Source of the DNA: SIG480 sp045636865
Lineage (GTDB): Bacteria; Bacillota; Clostridia; Oscillospirales; JAAYXM01
Direction of reading: 5' to 3'
Assembly: GCA_045636865.1 (NCBI GenBank)
Contig: JAZTYJ010000004.1
Coordinates: 62,001 to 126,000, forward strand
DNA length: 64,000 nucleotides
Below, piece by piece: positions 26,381 through 35,643 of the stretch. Made by a program: the position numbers and the translations under genes. The notes below the pieces were generated by a model that worked only from the letters and a program-made list of their open reading frames with translations, was not told where the DNA came from and did not search any database. How positions within the stretch are numbered: the stretch's first letter is position 1; each line of letters begins with the position of its first letter.

Positions 26381-26428
26381 TGGATGTATCTCCGCTACTA
26401 TTTTTAGAGATAAGGTGGTGATGAGGCA

Positions 26429-26836
26429 ATGAGAGGCGAATTTGAACACGTCATAGACGAAAAGGGCAGAATGTTCATTCCGTCAAAATTCCGTGCAGAG
26501 CTTGGTTGCAAATTTGTTCTTTCAAAGAATACCTCCGGTTGCCTCGTTGCATATCCTGTCGAAGAGTGGGAAGCTTTTGAGGCAAAGCTCAAATCCTTTC
26601 CGCCGAGCAAGGCAAGACCTCTTATCCGCTTTTATGTAGGTTCTGCATATGATGTTGAGCTTGATACGCAGGGAAGAGTTCTTATTCCCCAGAAGCTTCG
26701 CGAGTTTGCAGGTCTTGGTAAAAACGTCGTGATTTACGGTTTTGTCGACCATCTCGAAATCTGGGATGCAGACGTCAGAGGTGCAGGAGAAGATATGGAC
26801 AAGCTCCTCGCCCTCGAAGACGCTTTTGGTATGTAG
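26429..26836 (+). CDS. mraZ: Cell division regulator MraZ
   Basis: 135 residues with two SpoVT/AbrB-like repeats: FEHVIDEKGRMFIPSKFR and YDVELDTQGRVLIPQKLREFAGL. MraZ forms a ring that binds promoter-proximal direct repeats and represses the dcw cluster. Slightly shorter than the usual 140-150 residues. Start of the dcw operon; matching repeats lie about 50 bp upstream. Confidence 0.96.
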   Translation: MRGEFEHVIDEKGRMFIPSKFRAELGCKFVLSKNTSGCLVAYPVEEWEAFEAKLKSFPPSKARPLIRFYVGSAYDVELDTQGRVLIPQKLREFAGLGKNVVIYGFVDHLEIWDADVRGAGEDMDKLLALEDAFGM

Positions 26837-26839
26837 TTT

Positions 26840-27760
26840 ATGGCAGAACTTCATTTTCCTGTTATGCTGTCGGAGTGTATAGAGCAGCTTGCGATAAAGC
26901 CTGACGGCGTATACATAGACGGAACTTTTGGCAGAGGCGGCCATTCCTCCGAGATAGCAAAACGCTTGTCGGGAGGGAAGCTTTACTGCATTGACCGCGA
27001 TGATTCTGCTATTGAATATGGTCGCGAAAAGTTTGCCGGTATGGAGAATGTGCACTTCATAAAAGGGAACTTTTGCGAAATGCCGGAAACGGTACCTGAA
27101 AAGGCGGACGGAATACTTCTTGACCTCGGTGTTTCGTCGCCACAGCTTGATGAGTCCGAGAGAGGATTTTCATATATGGCAGATGGCCCGCTTGATATGA
27201 GAATGGACAGAGAAAGGTCCCTTACTGCCAAAGAAATCGTAAACGCATGGTCCTTTGAAGAGATAAGGCACATTCTCTCAGAGTACGGTGAAGAAAGATA
27301 CTCCGCTAAAATTGCATCAGCCATATTGCGTGCAAGAGAAAAAAGAGAAATCTCAACAACTCTTGAGCTTGTGGATATAATCAAATCTGCAATGCCGGGA
27401 GCTGCGCTCCGAGAAAAACAGCATCCCGCAAAACGTTCGTTTCAGGGACTCAGAATAGCTGTAAACGACGAGCTTGGAGAAGTCGAGCGATTTCTTGAAA
27501 GACTTCCCGACATTTTGAAGCCCTCGGGACGCGTGGTGATAATTACGTTCCATTCTCTCGAGGACAGACTTGTAAAACACGCTTTTAAAAAGGCAGAAAA
27601 GCCGTGCACCTGCCCGCCGTCAATTCCGGTGTGCGTGTGCGGAAAAAAGCCAACTCTTCGCATAGTTTCAACAAAACCTATTCTCCCGTCGGAGGACGAA
27701 GTAGAAAAGAATCCTCGTTCGCGTTCGGCAAAGGTAAGAGTTGCAGAGCGCCTTCAATAA
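26840..27760 (+). CDS. rsmH: 16S rRNA (cytosine(1402)-N4)-methyltransferase RsmH
   Basis: 306 residues, starting three bases after mraZ. SAM-binding region YIDGTFGRGGHSSEIAKRL, then ILLDLGVSSPQLDESERGFSYMADGPLDMRMD and TFHSLEDRLVKHAFK, all family signatures. It methylates C1402 of 16S rRNA. A CxCxxxxxxCxC cysteine set (PCTCPPSIPVCVCGKKP) sits near the C-terminus, as is usual. Confidence 0.97.
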   Translation: MAELHFPVMLSECIEQLAIKPDGVYIDGTFGRGGHSSEIAKRLSGGKLYCIDRDDSAIEYGREKFAGMENVHFIKGNFCEMPETVPEKADGILLDLGVSSPQLDESERGFSYMADGPLDMRMDRERSLTAKEIVNAWSFEEIRHILSEYGEERYSAKIASAILRAREKREISTTLELVDIIKSAMPGAALREKQHPAKRSFQGLRIAVNDELGEVERFLERLPDILKPSGRVVIITFHSLEDRLVKHAFKKAEKPCTCPPSIPVCVCGKKPTLRIVSTKPILPSEDEVEKNPRSRSAKVRVAERLQ

Positions 27761-27781
27761 AAAACGAAAGGAAAAGAAAAA

Positions 27782-28270
27782 ATGCAGGCAGTTGTAGAAA
27801 AGCGAACAAAATACGACCTTTCAAGATTTGACAGAAGCGCAGAGAACAGCTCTCTCCGCACAGTTTCAAAACCGCGTGTTGCAGCAGCTCCGGTGAAAAA
27901 AAGTGTCATCAGCCCGTTTTTCATTTTCAGCGCAATAGTAGCCTTTGTTATGGCAACCGCGCTTATCTTCTCGTATGTAAGCCTCACGGAGGCGTCTGAC
28001 AAAAACCGCCGTGCAAAGAATGAGCTTTCAGAGCTTCGTGAAGAGATTCAGATGCTCGAAATAAGCCGCAATCAGCGTATGAGTGCTATGGAAGTGCGCG
28101 ACTGGGCGGTAGGCAAGCTCGGTATGTGCAAAGTTGACAAGTCGCAGATAACATACGTTACAACTTCCGGCGGAGACCGCTTTGAATACGGCGAAGAGAA
28201 AAAAGAAGCACCGAGATTTATTACGGGACTTATAAAGGGCTTTTCCACTATCGTAGAATTTATAAACTAA
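27782..28270 (+). CDS. ftsL: FtsL-like septum protein
   Basis: 162 residues. Short basic cytoplasmic part, one membrane helix (about residues 40-62, FFIFSAIVAFVMATALIFSYVSL) and a coiled-coil region with RAKNELSELREEIQMLEISRN. The sequence is poorly conserved in this family, so the call rests on topology and place between rsmH and the class B PBP. FtsL forms a complex with FtsQ/DivIB and FtsB/DivIC at the septum. Confidence 0.75.
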   Translation: MQAVVEKRTKYDLSRFDRSAENSSLRTVSKPRVAAAPVKKSVISPFFIFSAIVAFVMATALIFSYVSLTEASDKNRRAKNELSELREEIQMLEISRNQRMSAMEVRDWAVGKLGMCKVDKSQITYVTTSGGDRFEYGEEKKEAPRFITGLIKGFSTIVEFIN

Positions 28271-28377
28271 ACGGAATATTGTTCGTGTCTGGACAGTATA
28301 AATTACAGACAGAAAAAATGGCGGAGTTTGTTATCACATGCTCCGCATTGTTACTATACTTGGGGTGATTATCGAAA

Positions 28378-30639
28378 ATGGCAAGAAAGGGTCCTTCGAA
28401 TAAAATACTCAAAAGAATAAAGGCGTGTATGATTATTGTCGTAGTCTGCGGAATGCTTCCGCTTGTTATTGCGCTTGTTAAAAATCAGCTTATAGATTAT
28501 CGCAAATATCAGGCAAAGGCTATTGAGCAGCAGACGCGAGATACGGTAATCACGCCGAAGCGCGGAGTTATATATGACCGCAATATGAAAGAAATTGCGG
28601 TAAGCGCAACGGTTGAAACCGTCTTTATCTCTCCTGCGGAGATGCATGATGAGGATATGGAACGCCTTGTCGCAAAAACGCTCTCGGATACACTTGGTCT
28701 TGATTATGACTCTGTTCTTGAAAAGACAAAGAATAAAAAGAGCTATTATCATGTAGTGAAGAAAAAAATTGAACTTGAAGAGGCAACAAAGCTCCGTGAG
28801 GCGATAAAGGAAAATAAGGTAAAGGGAATCCATCTCGCAGAAGACACAAAACGTTATTATCCATACGGCAATTTTGCTTCACAGGTGATCGGTTTCTGCG
28901 GAGATGACAATACAGGTCTCTTCGGCATCGAAATGAAGTATGAGAATGTGCTCAAGGGAATGCCGGGAAGAGTTATTGCGGCGAAAAACGCACGCGGAAC
29001 TGAAATGTCGTTCAAGTATGAAGAGTATTATGAAGCGCAGGACGGGCAGGATGTCGTTCTGACTATCGACGAAACGATTCAGCAGGTGCTTGAAAACCAT
29101 CTGCAGACGGCGGTTATAGACGGAAAGATTGAAAATCGCGGCGCGGGAATTGTTTATAATATAAAGACAGGCGAGATTCTTGCGATGGCGACAATGGGCG
29201 ACTTTGACCTTAACAAACCGTTTGAAATTGTCGATCCGGAGGCACTCAAGCGTATTGAGGAGGCGCCGGAGGATGAGAAAAAGACAGTCAGGTCAAATGA
29301 GCTTCAGGCATCGTGGAGAAATAAGTTTATATCCGATGCATATGAGCCGGGCTCTGTTTTCAAGATTCTCACGGTTGCAATGGGGTATGAAGAGGGTGTT
29401 GTAAATGCAAATTCAACCTTTAATTGCCCCGGAGGACTCCGCGTTGCAGACCGCATAATACATTGCTGGAAACGCGAAGGACATGGAGATGTAACTCTTT
29501 CTCAGGCACTTGAGAAATCGTGCAACTGCGCGCTTATGAATATCGTTTCAAAAGTCGGAAACGAAAAGTTTTATGACTACTGCGAGGCATTCGGACTTCT
29601 CGACAAAACGGGTGTAGACCTTGTTGGTGAGGCAAGCGGATACTTCTTCAACGAAAAGAGCTTTAAAGATCCTAAGAATAAAGTTTCTCCCGCTGTTGCA
29701 TCGTTCGGACAGACGTTCAAGGTTACTCCGATGCAGATAGTATGCGCGGTAGGTGCGGTGGTCAACGACGGAAAGCTTATGAAGCCGCATATAGTAAAAG
29801 AAATAGTGGATGAAAACAAAATTGTAATATCAAAAAATGAGCCTGAAATTGTAAGACAGATCGTTTCAGAGCGAACATCAGACTTTATAAACAAGTCGAT
29901 AGAGGAGACTGTCGCAACCGGTACAGGTAAAAACGCGAGAGTTTCGGGATACAGGATCGGAGGAAAGACAGGTACATCCGAAAAGGTTGACGAATACACG
30001 GTGGAAGAGGGAAAGAAGTACATCGCATCCTTCTTCGGAGTTGCGCCGATGGAAGATCCGGAAATAGCAATTCTTATTATGCTTGATACCCCACGTGGAA
30101 TTTACCTTGAAGGAAGCCAGCTTGCGGCACCTGTTGCAGGAAAGGTCTTTGCAGAGATTCTCCCGTATCTCGGATTTGAGCCGACATATACTGCAGATGA
30201 GCTTATGGGGTCAATCATAACAATGCCGAGCCTCATCGGAGGAACTCCGGAGAGCGTAAACCGACTCCTCAGCACAAACAGAAATTACTCATCGTTTACG
30301 ATAAAAACCGTCGGTGACGGAACAACGGTTACAGACCAGCTTCCTGCCGAAGGTTCAAAAATACCGAAAAATTCAACAATCGTAGTATATCTCGGAGGAA
30401 GTGCCGCAAACGAAACGGTAACCATGCCAAAAGTGGTAGGCCTCACTCCCGAGGTTGCAAACAGGGTTATAACAAATGCAGGACTCTATATGAGGGCAAA
30501 CGGTGCGGTCGACAAACGCTCGGGCAATATTGCCGCAACAAAGCAGCAGTATGCCGAGGGTGCAAGCTTAAAACGCGGAACGGTTGTCGAGGTTGAATTT
30601 TACGATATAAACGGAGTTTCGGAAGGAATTTCAGGTTAG
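28378..30639 (+). CDS. Class B penicillin-binding protein with PASTA domains (SpoVD/FtsI type)
   Basis: 753 residues. One membrane helix near the N-terminus, a PBP dimerisation domain (VITPKRGVIYDRN), and a transpeptidase domain with S326 in EPGSVFKI, SCN at 381-383 and K530 in GGKTGTSEK. Two PASTA-type repeats end the protein (about residues 610-680 and 680-750; the second starts MPKVVGLTPEVANRV). It cross-links septal or spore peptidoglycan. The PASTA tail fits SpoVD of sporulating Bacillota, but in clostridia this single dcw gene often does the division job too. 107 bp separate it from ftsL, and I saw no convincing promoter in that gap. Confidence 0.92.
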   Translation: MARKGPSNKILKRIKACMIIVVVCGMLPLVIALVKNQLIDYRKYQAKAIEQQTRDTVITPKRGVIYDRNMKEIAVSATVETVFISPAEMHDEDMERLVAKTLSDTLGLDYDSVLEKTKNKKSYYHVVKKKIELEEATKLREAIKENKVKGIHLAEDTKRYYPYGNFASQVIGFCGDDNTGLFGIEMKYENVLKGMPGRVIAAKNARGTEMSFKYEEYYEAQDGQDVVLTIDETIQQVLENHLQTAVIDGKIENRGAGIVYNIKTGEILAMATMGDFDLNKPFEIVDPEALKRIEEAPEDEKKTVRSNELQASWRNKFISDAYEPGSVFKILTVAMGYEEGVVNANSTFNCPGGLRVADRIIHCWKREGHGDVTLSQALEKSCNCALMNIVSKVGNEKFYDYCEAFGLLDKTGVDLVGEASGYFFNEKSFKDPKNKVSPAVASFGQTFKVTPMQIVCAVGAVVNDGKLMKPHIVKEIVDENKIVISKNEPEIVRQIVSERTSDFINKSIEETVATGTGKNARVSGYRIGGKTGTSEKVDEYTVEEGKKYIASFFGVAPMEDPEIAILIMLDTPRGIYLEGSQLAAPVAGKVFAEILPYLGFEPTYTADELMGSIITMPSLIGGTPESVNRLLSTNRNYSSFTIKTVGDGTTVTDQLPAEGSKIPKNSTIVVYLGGSAANETVTMPKVVGLTPEVANRVITNAGLYMRANGAVDKRSGNIAATKQQYAEGASLKRGTVVEVEFYDINGVSEGISG

Positions 30640-30672
30640 CGCGCGAATTAAATGCGGAAAGGCAAGATGGAA

Positions 30673-32118
30673 ATGAGACTTTCTGAAATACTTAACGGCA
30701 TAGAAATTATCTCGTGTGAGATTGATCTTAATACTGAAATAACAGGCGTCGAATGCGATTCCCGACTTGTAAAAGAGGGTGGGATCTTTGTCGCGATCCG
30801 CGGCTATGAAACCGACGGCAACAGGTTTATTGCATCCGCGGTTGAGAACGGCGCAGCGGTTATTATAACAGATAGCGAGGAATATGCAGGAAAGTCGCGC
30901 ATACTCGTAAAAGATGCAAGGCGTGCACTTGCACTTTCTGCTAAGAATTTCTATAAAAATCCGACGCGTGATATGAAGGTTATCGGAGTCACGGGAACAA
31001 ACGGAAAAACAACCGTTACATATCTCATAAAGCATTGCCTTGAGCTTTCCGGACACAAGTGCGGACTTATCGGCACAAACCAGAATATGATAGACGATAA
31101 AATTCTTGAGACGGAGCGAACAACTCCCGAGTCCAACGCGCTCTGGAAGCTTTTTGCAAAAATGCGCGATGCAGGATGTGAATATGTGATTATGGAGGTC
31201 TCGTCTCACTCGCTTGAGCTTTCGAGAGTTTTCGGCATTGACTTTTTCGTCGGTGCATTTACAAATCTCACGCAGGATCATCTCGATTTTCACGGGAATA
31301 TGGAAAATTACAAGGCGGCAAAAGCAAAGCTTTTTCTGCAGACACAAAATGCCGTCATAAATCTGGATGATGCGGCGGCAGAGACTCTGATTTCGTCGGC
31401 GAAATGCCGCGTTTTAACATACGCTGCAAAGAAAATCGGCGCCGACTATTTTGCAAAGAACATAAATCTGAAGCCGGATTCTGTTTCGTTTGAATTTGCC
31501 GGAGAAGAAACAAAACAGATAGAACTTCGGATCCCCGGTGAATTTTCCGTCTATAACGCAATGTGTGCAATATCCGTGCTTCTCGCGACAGGACTTTCAC
31601 TCTCCGACATAGCTCGGTCTCTCATTACGGTATCGGGAGTAAAGGGCAGGGCAGAAGTGGTTCCGACAGATACGGACTATACGGTTATGATCGACTATGC
31701 CCATTCGCCTGACGGACTTGAGAACATTCTCTCAACAGTCAGAAAAACAACAAACGGACGCGTTATAGTTGTCTTTGGTTGCGGAGGTGACAGAGACAAG
31801 ACGAAGCGTCCGAAGATGGGAAATATTGCGGCAAGCCTTGCGGATATCGTTATTGTTACGTCTGACAATCCGCGCACGGAAGAGCCGGAAAAGATTATTG
31901 ACGACATTATTCCCGGTATTACCGAAGTAGGAAAGGCGTATATAAGAATTGCGGACAGACGTGAGGCGATATTCCATGCGCTTTCAATTGCAAAGGCTCG
32001 TGATATTGTTCTCCTTGCAGGAAAAGGACACGAAACATATCAGGAAATCAACCACGTAAAGTATCATATGGACGAACGCGAAATAGTGCGCGAATATTTT
32101 TCGGGAGAGAGCAAATGA
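30673..32118 (+). CDS. murE: UDP-N-acetylmuramyl-tripeptide synthetase
   Basis: 481 residues from ATG 30673 (MRLSEIL), with GGAAAGG ten bases upstream; upstream ATG codons at 30652 and 30667 fit the site less well. Mur ligase ATP loop GVTGTNGKTTVTYLI, central MEVSSHSLELSRV and GCGGDRDKTKRPKM, and a late DNPRTEEP block. The DNPR motif is the hallmark of MurE enzymes that add meso-diaminopimelate rather than lysine. Overlaps murF by 4 bases. Confidence 0.95.
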   Translation: MRLSEILNGIEIISCEIDLNTEITGVECDSRLVKEGGIFVAIRGYETDGNRFIASAVENGAAVIITDSEEYAGKSRILVKDARRALALSAKNFYKNPTRDMKVIGVTGTNGKTTVTYLIKHCLELSGHKCGLIGTNQNMIDDKILETERTTPESNALWKLFAKMRDAGCEYVIMEVSSHSLELSRVFGIDFFVGAFTNLTQDHLDFHGNMENYKAAKAKLFLQTQNAVINLDDAAAETLISSAKCRVLTYAAKKIGADYFAKNINLKPDSVSFEFAGEETKQIELRIPGEFSVYNAMCAISVLLATGLSLSDIARSLITVSGVKGRAEVVPTDTDYTVMIDYAHSPDGLENILSTVRKTTNGRVIVVFGCGGDRDKTKRPKMGNIAASLADIVIVTSDNPRTEEPEKIIDDIIPGITEVGKAYIRIADRREAIFHALSIAKARDIVLLAGKGHETYQEINHVKYHMDEREIVREYFSGESK

Positions 32119-33458
32119 ACGTAATTAAAGCATCGTATGCGGCAGGTCTCTGCGGAGGCAGGCTTATCGGCAAGGATACGGATATAACGGCAGTTGTGCG
32201 TGACAACAGAGAGGTGCAGGGCGGTGAGCTTTTTGCGGCAATCACGGGCGAGCGCTTTGACGGACACGATTTTGCCGTTTCTGCGGCAGAATGTGGCGCG
32301 GCGGCTCTTCTCGTCGAAAGAGAGATAAAGACACCCTGTACGCAGATAGTCGTGCCTGATACGGTAAAGGCTCTTGGTGAGATAGCAAAGGGATATCTTG
32401 CAGCCCTTCCGGCAAAACGCGTCTGCATAACGGGAAGTGTCGGAAAAACAACCACGAAGGAAATGTGTGCATCAGTTCTTTCAGAAGGTTTTAAAACCCA
32501 TAAAACGAAAGGGAATTATAACAATAACATAGGACTTCCGCTTACAATTTTTGGTATGGACGAAAGTTGTGAAGCGGCGGTGCTTGAGATAGGAACAAAC
32601 CACTTCGGTGAGATTTTTCCGCTTGCAGACATTGCAAATCCCGATGCGGCGATAATAACAGCCATCGGTGAGAGTCATCTTGAAGCTTTCGGCAACAAAG
32701 AGGGAGTTCTCTCTGAAAAAATGGAGATTCTCCGCGGACTCAAAGAGGATGGCGTTGCAATCTTAAACGGAGATGACGCGCTTCTGTGGGGAAAGAGAAA
32801 CGAGATATCTCACAAGGTGATATGGTTTGGCGTAGAAAACAGAGAATGTGAAGTTTTCGGTGAAATATTGAAAAACGGAATGTTTGAATCAAGCTTCAGA
32901 GTTTTTGGAAGCGATACCGTGTTCACGCTCGCATGCGGCGGAATACATAATATCCGGGATGCTCTTGCGGCGATAGCCGTCGGCAGAGCGTTCGGTATGG
33001 AAGATGAAGGAATTACGCGCGGACTTGCATCGTTTAAAAATACGGGTATGCGGCAGGATGTCTTTGAGTTTGAAGGCAAGACAATAATCCGAGATTGCTA
33101 TAATGCAAACCCCGATTCTATGAGAGCATCACTCTCGCTTCTTGCAGAAACCGAATGTGTGGGTAAGAAAATATGCGTTCTCGGTGATATGCTTGAGCTT
33201 GGTGAGAATGCATCGGAGCTTCACCGCGAAATCGGAGCTTTTGCAAGAAAGTGTGCATCACGCGTCTTTGTAACCGGAGCTTTTGCAAAGGATTACAGCA
33301 TCGGCGCAGGTGGAAGCGCAGACGTGTTTGAGGACAAAATCACGCTTGCAGAAATGCTTTCAAAGGAAGCCGAAAAAGGCGACATCATTCTCGTTAAAGG
33401 AAGCTACGGAACAAAAATGTGGCAGGTTGTTGAATATCTTACGGGAGAAGGGAATTAA
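32115..33458 (+). CDS. murF: UDP-MurNAc-tripeptide--D-Ala-D-Ala ligase
   Basis: 447 residues. CITGSVGKTTTKEMCASVL ATP loop, YNNNIGLPLTIF, IIRDCYNANPDSMRASL and VLGDMLELGENA are MurF signatures. It adds D-Ala-D-Ala to the UDP-MurNAc tripeptide, the last cytoplasmic step before MraY. Translationally coupled to murE. Confidence 0.96.
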   Translation: MNVIKASYAAGLCGGRLIGKDTDITAVVRDNREVQGGELFAAITGERFDGHDFAVSAAECGAAALLVEREIKTPCTQIVVPDTVKALGEIAKGYLAALPAKRVCITGSVGKTTTKEMCASVLSEGFKTHKTKGNYNNNIGLPLTIFGMDESCEAAVLEIGTNHFGEIFPLADIANPDAAIITAIGESHLEAFGNKEGVLSEKMEILRGLKEDGVAILNGDDALLWGKRNEISHKVIWFGVENRECEVFGEILKNGMFESSFRVFGSDTVFTLACGGIHNIRDALAAIAVGRAFGMEDEGITRGLASFKNTGMRQDVFEFEGKTIIRDCYNANPDSMRASLSLLAETECVGKKICVLGDMLELGENASELHREIGAFARKCASRVFVTGAFAKDYSIGAGGSADVFEDKITLAEMLSKEAEKGDIILVKGSYGTKMWQVVEYLTGEGN

Positions 33459-33461
33459 AAA

Positions 33462-34451
33462 ATGCTTATGGAGTATATTGCTGCGGCGCTCATTGCCTTT
33501 TTGATAACTTTTGTTTCGGGAAAGGCTCTGATTCCGTTTCTCAAAAAACTGAAGTTCGGACAGAAAATTCTTGAGATAGGTCCAAAGTGGCATATGGATA
33601 AACAAGGAACTCCCACTATGGGTGGAATTATGTTTATCATCGGAAGCGGTGCGGCGGCGTTCATCGTAGGAATTCCGTATATGTTGAAAGGTGAGCTTCG
33701 ACATATTCTCGTTTTTCTCTTTGCGGCAGTTTTTGGACTCATCGGATTTATTGACGACTGGGCAAAGATAAGAAAAAAGAAGAATCAGGGGCTTACTGCA
33801 ATGCAGAAGCTTCTTCTGCAGCTTACTTCTGCGGCTGTATATCTCACACTTCTTCGTATGCTCGGAGATCTAACTCCGACACTCTATATCCCGTTTTTTG
33901 ATGTGACTCTTTCTGTCGGCTGGGTGCCGTATCTCATCATAATGCTCCTTGCGATTGTCGGAACAGTCAATGCAGTAAACCTTACCGACGGTGTGGACGG
34001 TCTTGCAACGAGTGTTACGATGCCGGTTGTTCTTGTCTATTCAATAATCGGGGCATATATGTCATATGCAGTTTCGGGTATTTTTTCTGCGGCGCTCTTT
34101 GGCGCGCTTGCGGCATTTCTGATTTACAACTTCAATCCGGCAAAGGTGTTTATGGGAGACACGGGCTCGCTGTTTTTGGGCGGTGCTGTCTGCGGTATGG
34201 CGTTTGCGTATGATATGCCGCTTCTGCTCCTGTTTGTCGGAATTGTCTATATCGCTGAAGCACTTTCTGTCATATTGCAGGTTTCATATTTCAAAATAAC
34301 GCACGGAAAAAGAATTTTTAAGATGTCTCCGCTACACCATCATTTTGAAATGTCGGGATGGAGCGAGAAGAAGGTATGTGCGGTATTTATGACAGTTGCC
34401 GCAATAGGCGCACTCGTAGGTTTTGCAGGAATTGCAAATCGATTATTCTAA
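33462..34451 (+). CDS. mraY: Phospho-N-acetylmuramoyl-pentapeptide transferase
   Basis: 329 residues and about ten membrane helices. GPKWHMDKQGTPTMGGIMF, FGLIGFIDDWAK (catalytic DD), NLTDGVDGLAT and PLHHHFEMSGW are all present. It makes lipid I on undecaprenyl phosphate. murD, the usual next gene in Bacillus and many clostridia, is missing; ftsW follows after 18 bp. Confidence 0.97.
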   Translation: MLMEYIAAALIAFLITFVSGKALIPFLKKLKFGQKILEIGPKWHMDKQGTPTMGGIMFIIGSGAAAFIVGIPYMLKGELRHILVFLFAAVFGLIGFIDDWAKIRKKKNQGLTAMQKLLLQLTSAAVYLTLLRMLGDLTPTLYIPFFDVTLSVGWVPYLIIMLLAIVGTVNAVNLTDGVDGLATSVTMPVVLVYSIIGAYMSYAVSGIFSAALFGALAAFLIYNFNPAKVFMGDTGSLFLGGAVCGMAFAYDMPLLLLFVGIVYIAEALSVILQVSYFKITHGKRIFKMSPLHHHFEMSGWSEKKVCAVFMTVAAIGALVGFAGIANRLF

Positions 34452-34469
34452 AATCCGGAGGGGAGCTTT

Positions 34470-35630
34470 ATGCCTAAAAAACAAAAAATATTGAAGATAA
34501 AGCGTCCTGGAAAGCTTTTGAAAACTCCCAAAACGGTTCGGGGATCAGTAGACGTTCCGTTTCTGGTTCTTGTTCTCATACTTATGGGTATAGGACTTAT
34601 TATGCTGTTCTCGGCAAGCTATGCAACCGCATACTATGAAAATAAGCCGTCAACATATTACTTTCTGCGACAGGGCGGGTTTGCTCTTGTCGGTATTGTT
34701 GCGATGATTATAATGAGTTTTATCGACTACAGGTTGATAAAGAAGCTTGCAATTCCGTTTCTTCTTTTAAGTGTTTTTCTTCTTGTTCTTGTTCTGATTA
34801 TAGGAACGGGAAATTACGGAGAAAAACGCTGGATCAATCTCGGAATAAGGTTTCAGCCGTCAGAACTTGCAAAGGTTGCAGTTATTTTCTTCTTTTCGAG
34901 CTACATATCGGGACATACGGACAAAATGCATACGTTCAAGTATGGCGTTCTGCCGTTTGTGATAGTGCTTGGAGTTATCGGATATCTTATGTATCGCGAA
35001 CCGCACCTTTCGGGAATGATTCTTATCTTCCTTCTCGGTGCCGCCATTATGTTTGTAGGCGGAACTCATATGAAGTGGTTTATCGGTGCGATGGTTCTCG
35101 GTGCAACGGGAGCAGGTGCCGCGATTTGTTTTCTTGACTATGCGAGAAAGCGAGTGATGACGTGGTTTGATCCGTTTCTCGATCCGAAGGGTGACGGATA
35201 CCAGATAGTTCAGTCGCTGTATGCAATCGGATCGGGAGGACTTCTTGGTCTCGGTTTTGGAAACAGCCGACAGAAATATCTGTATCTTCCGGAAGCCCAC
35301 AACGACTTCATTTTTGCGATTGTGTGCGAGGAGCTCGGATTCATCGGAGCGATAATAATTCTTGCACTCTTCACCTGCCTTATATTGCGCGGATATTGGA
35401 TTGCGCTTCACGCAAGAGATAAATTCGGCGCGTTGCTTGCCGGCGGAATTTCAACAATGGTTGCGCTTCAGGTTGCACTCAATGTAGGTGTTGTAACAGG
35501 GGTTATGCCTGTTACGGGTGCGGCACTTCCGTTCTTCTCGTATGGAGGTACTGCGCTTATGATATTGCTTTTTGAAATGGGAGTCGTGCTCTCGGTTTCA
35601 CGGTATATTCCAATAAAATCCGAAGGATAG
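34470..35630 (+). CDS. ftsW: SEDS glycosyltransferase FtsW/SpoVE
   Basis: 386 residues, about ten membrane helices. SEDS family marks: GEKRWINLGIRFQPSELAKVA, YQIVQSLYAIGSGGLLGLGFGNSRQKYLYLPEAHNDFIFAI and LPFFSYGGTALM. It polymerises lipid II with the partner class B PBP encoded upstream. Whether it serves division (FtsW) or spore cortex (SpoVE) cannot be told from position alone. Confidence 0.93.
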   Translation: MPKKQKILKIKRPGKLLKTPKTVRGSVDVPFLVLVLILMGIGLIMLFSASYATAYYENKPSTYYFLRQGGFALVGIVAMIIMSFIDYRLIKKLAIPFLLLSVFLLVLVLIIGTGNYGEKRWINLGIRFQPSELAKVAVIFFFSSYISGHTDKMHTFKYGVLPFVIVLGVIGYLMYREPHLSGMILIFLLGAAIMFVGGTHMKWFIGAMVLGATGAGAAICFLDYARKRVMTWFDPFLDPKGDGYQIVQSLYAIGSGGLLGLGFGNSRQKYLYLPEAHNDFIFAIVCEELGFIGAIIILALFTCLILRGYWIALHARDKFGALLAGGISTMVALQVALNVGVVTGVMPVTGAALPFFSYGGTALMILLFEMGVVLSVSRYIPIKSEG

Positions 35631-35643
35631 GGGTTCTGTTCTT

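Larger units (their letters stand above)
26109..26428. other. 320-bp intergenic region between relQ and mraZ
   Basis: Very A/T-rich. It holds the mraZ promoter and two sets of MraZ-type repeats (listed separately). No open reading frame with a ribosome binding site was seen. A possible weak relQ promoter on the minus strand (TTGACT at 26170-26165, with TACTCT 17 bp downstream) is not convincing. Confidence 0.6.

Noticed and set aside
28271..28377. Terminator or promoter between ftsL and the class B PBP gene
   Set aside because: GCGGAG/CTCCGC can form a 6-bp stem but no T-run follows, and no -35/-10 pair with good spacing was found.
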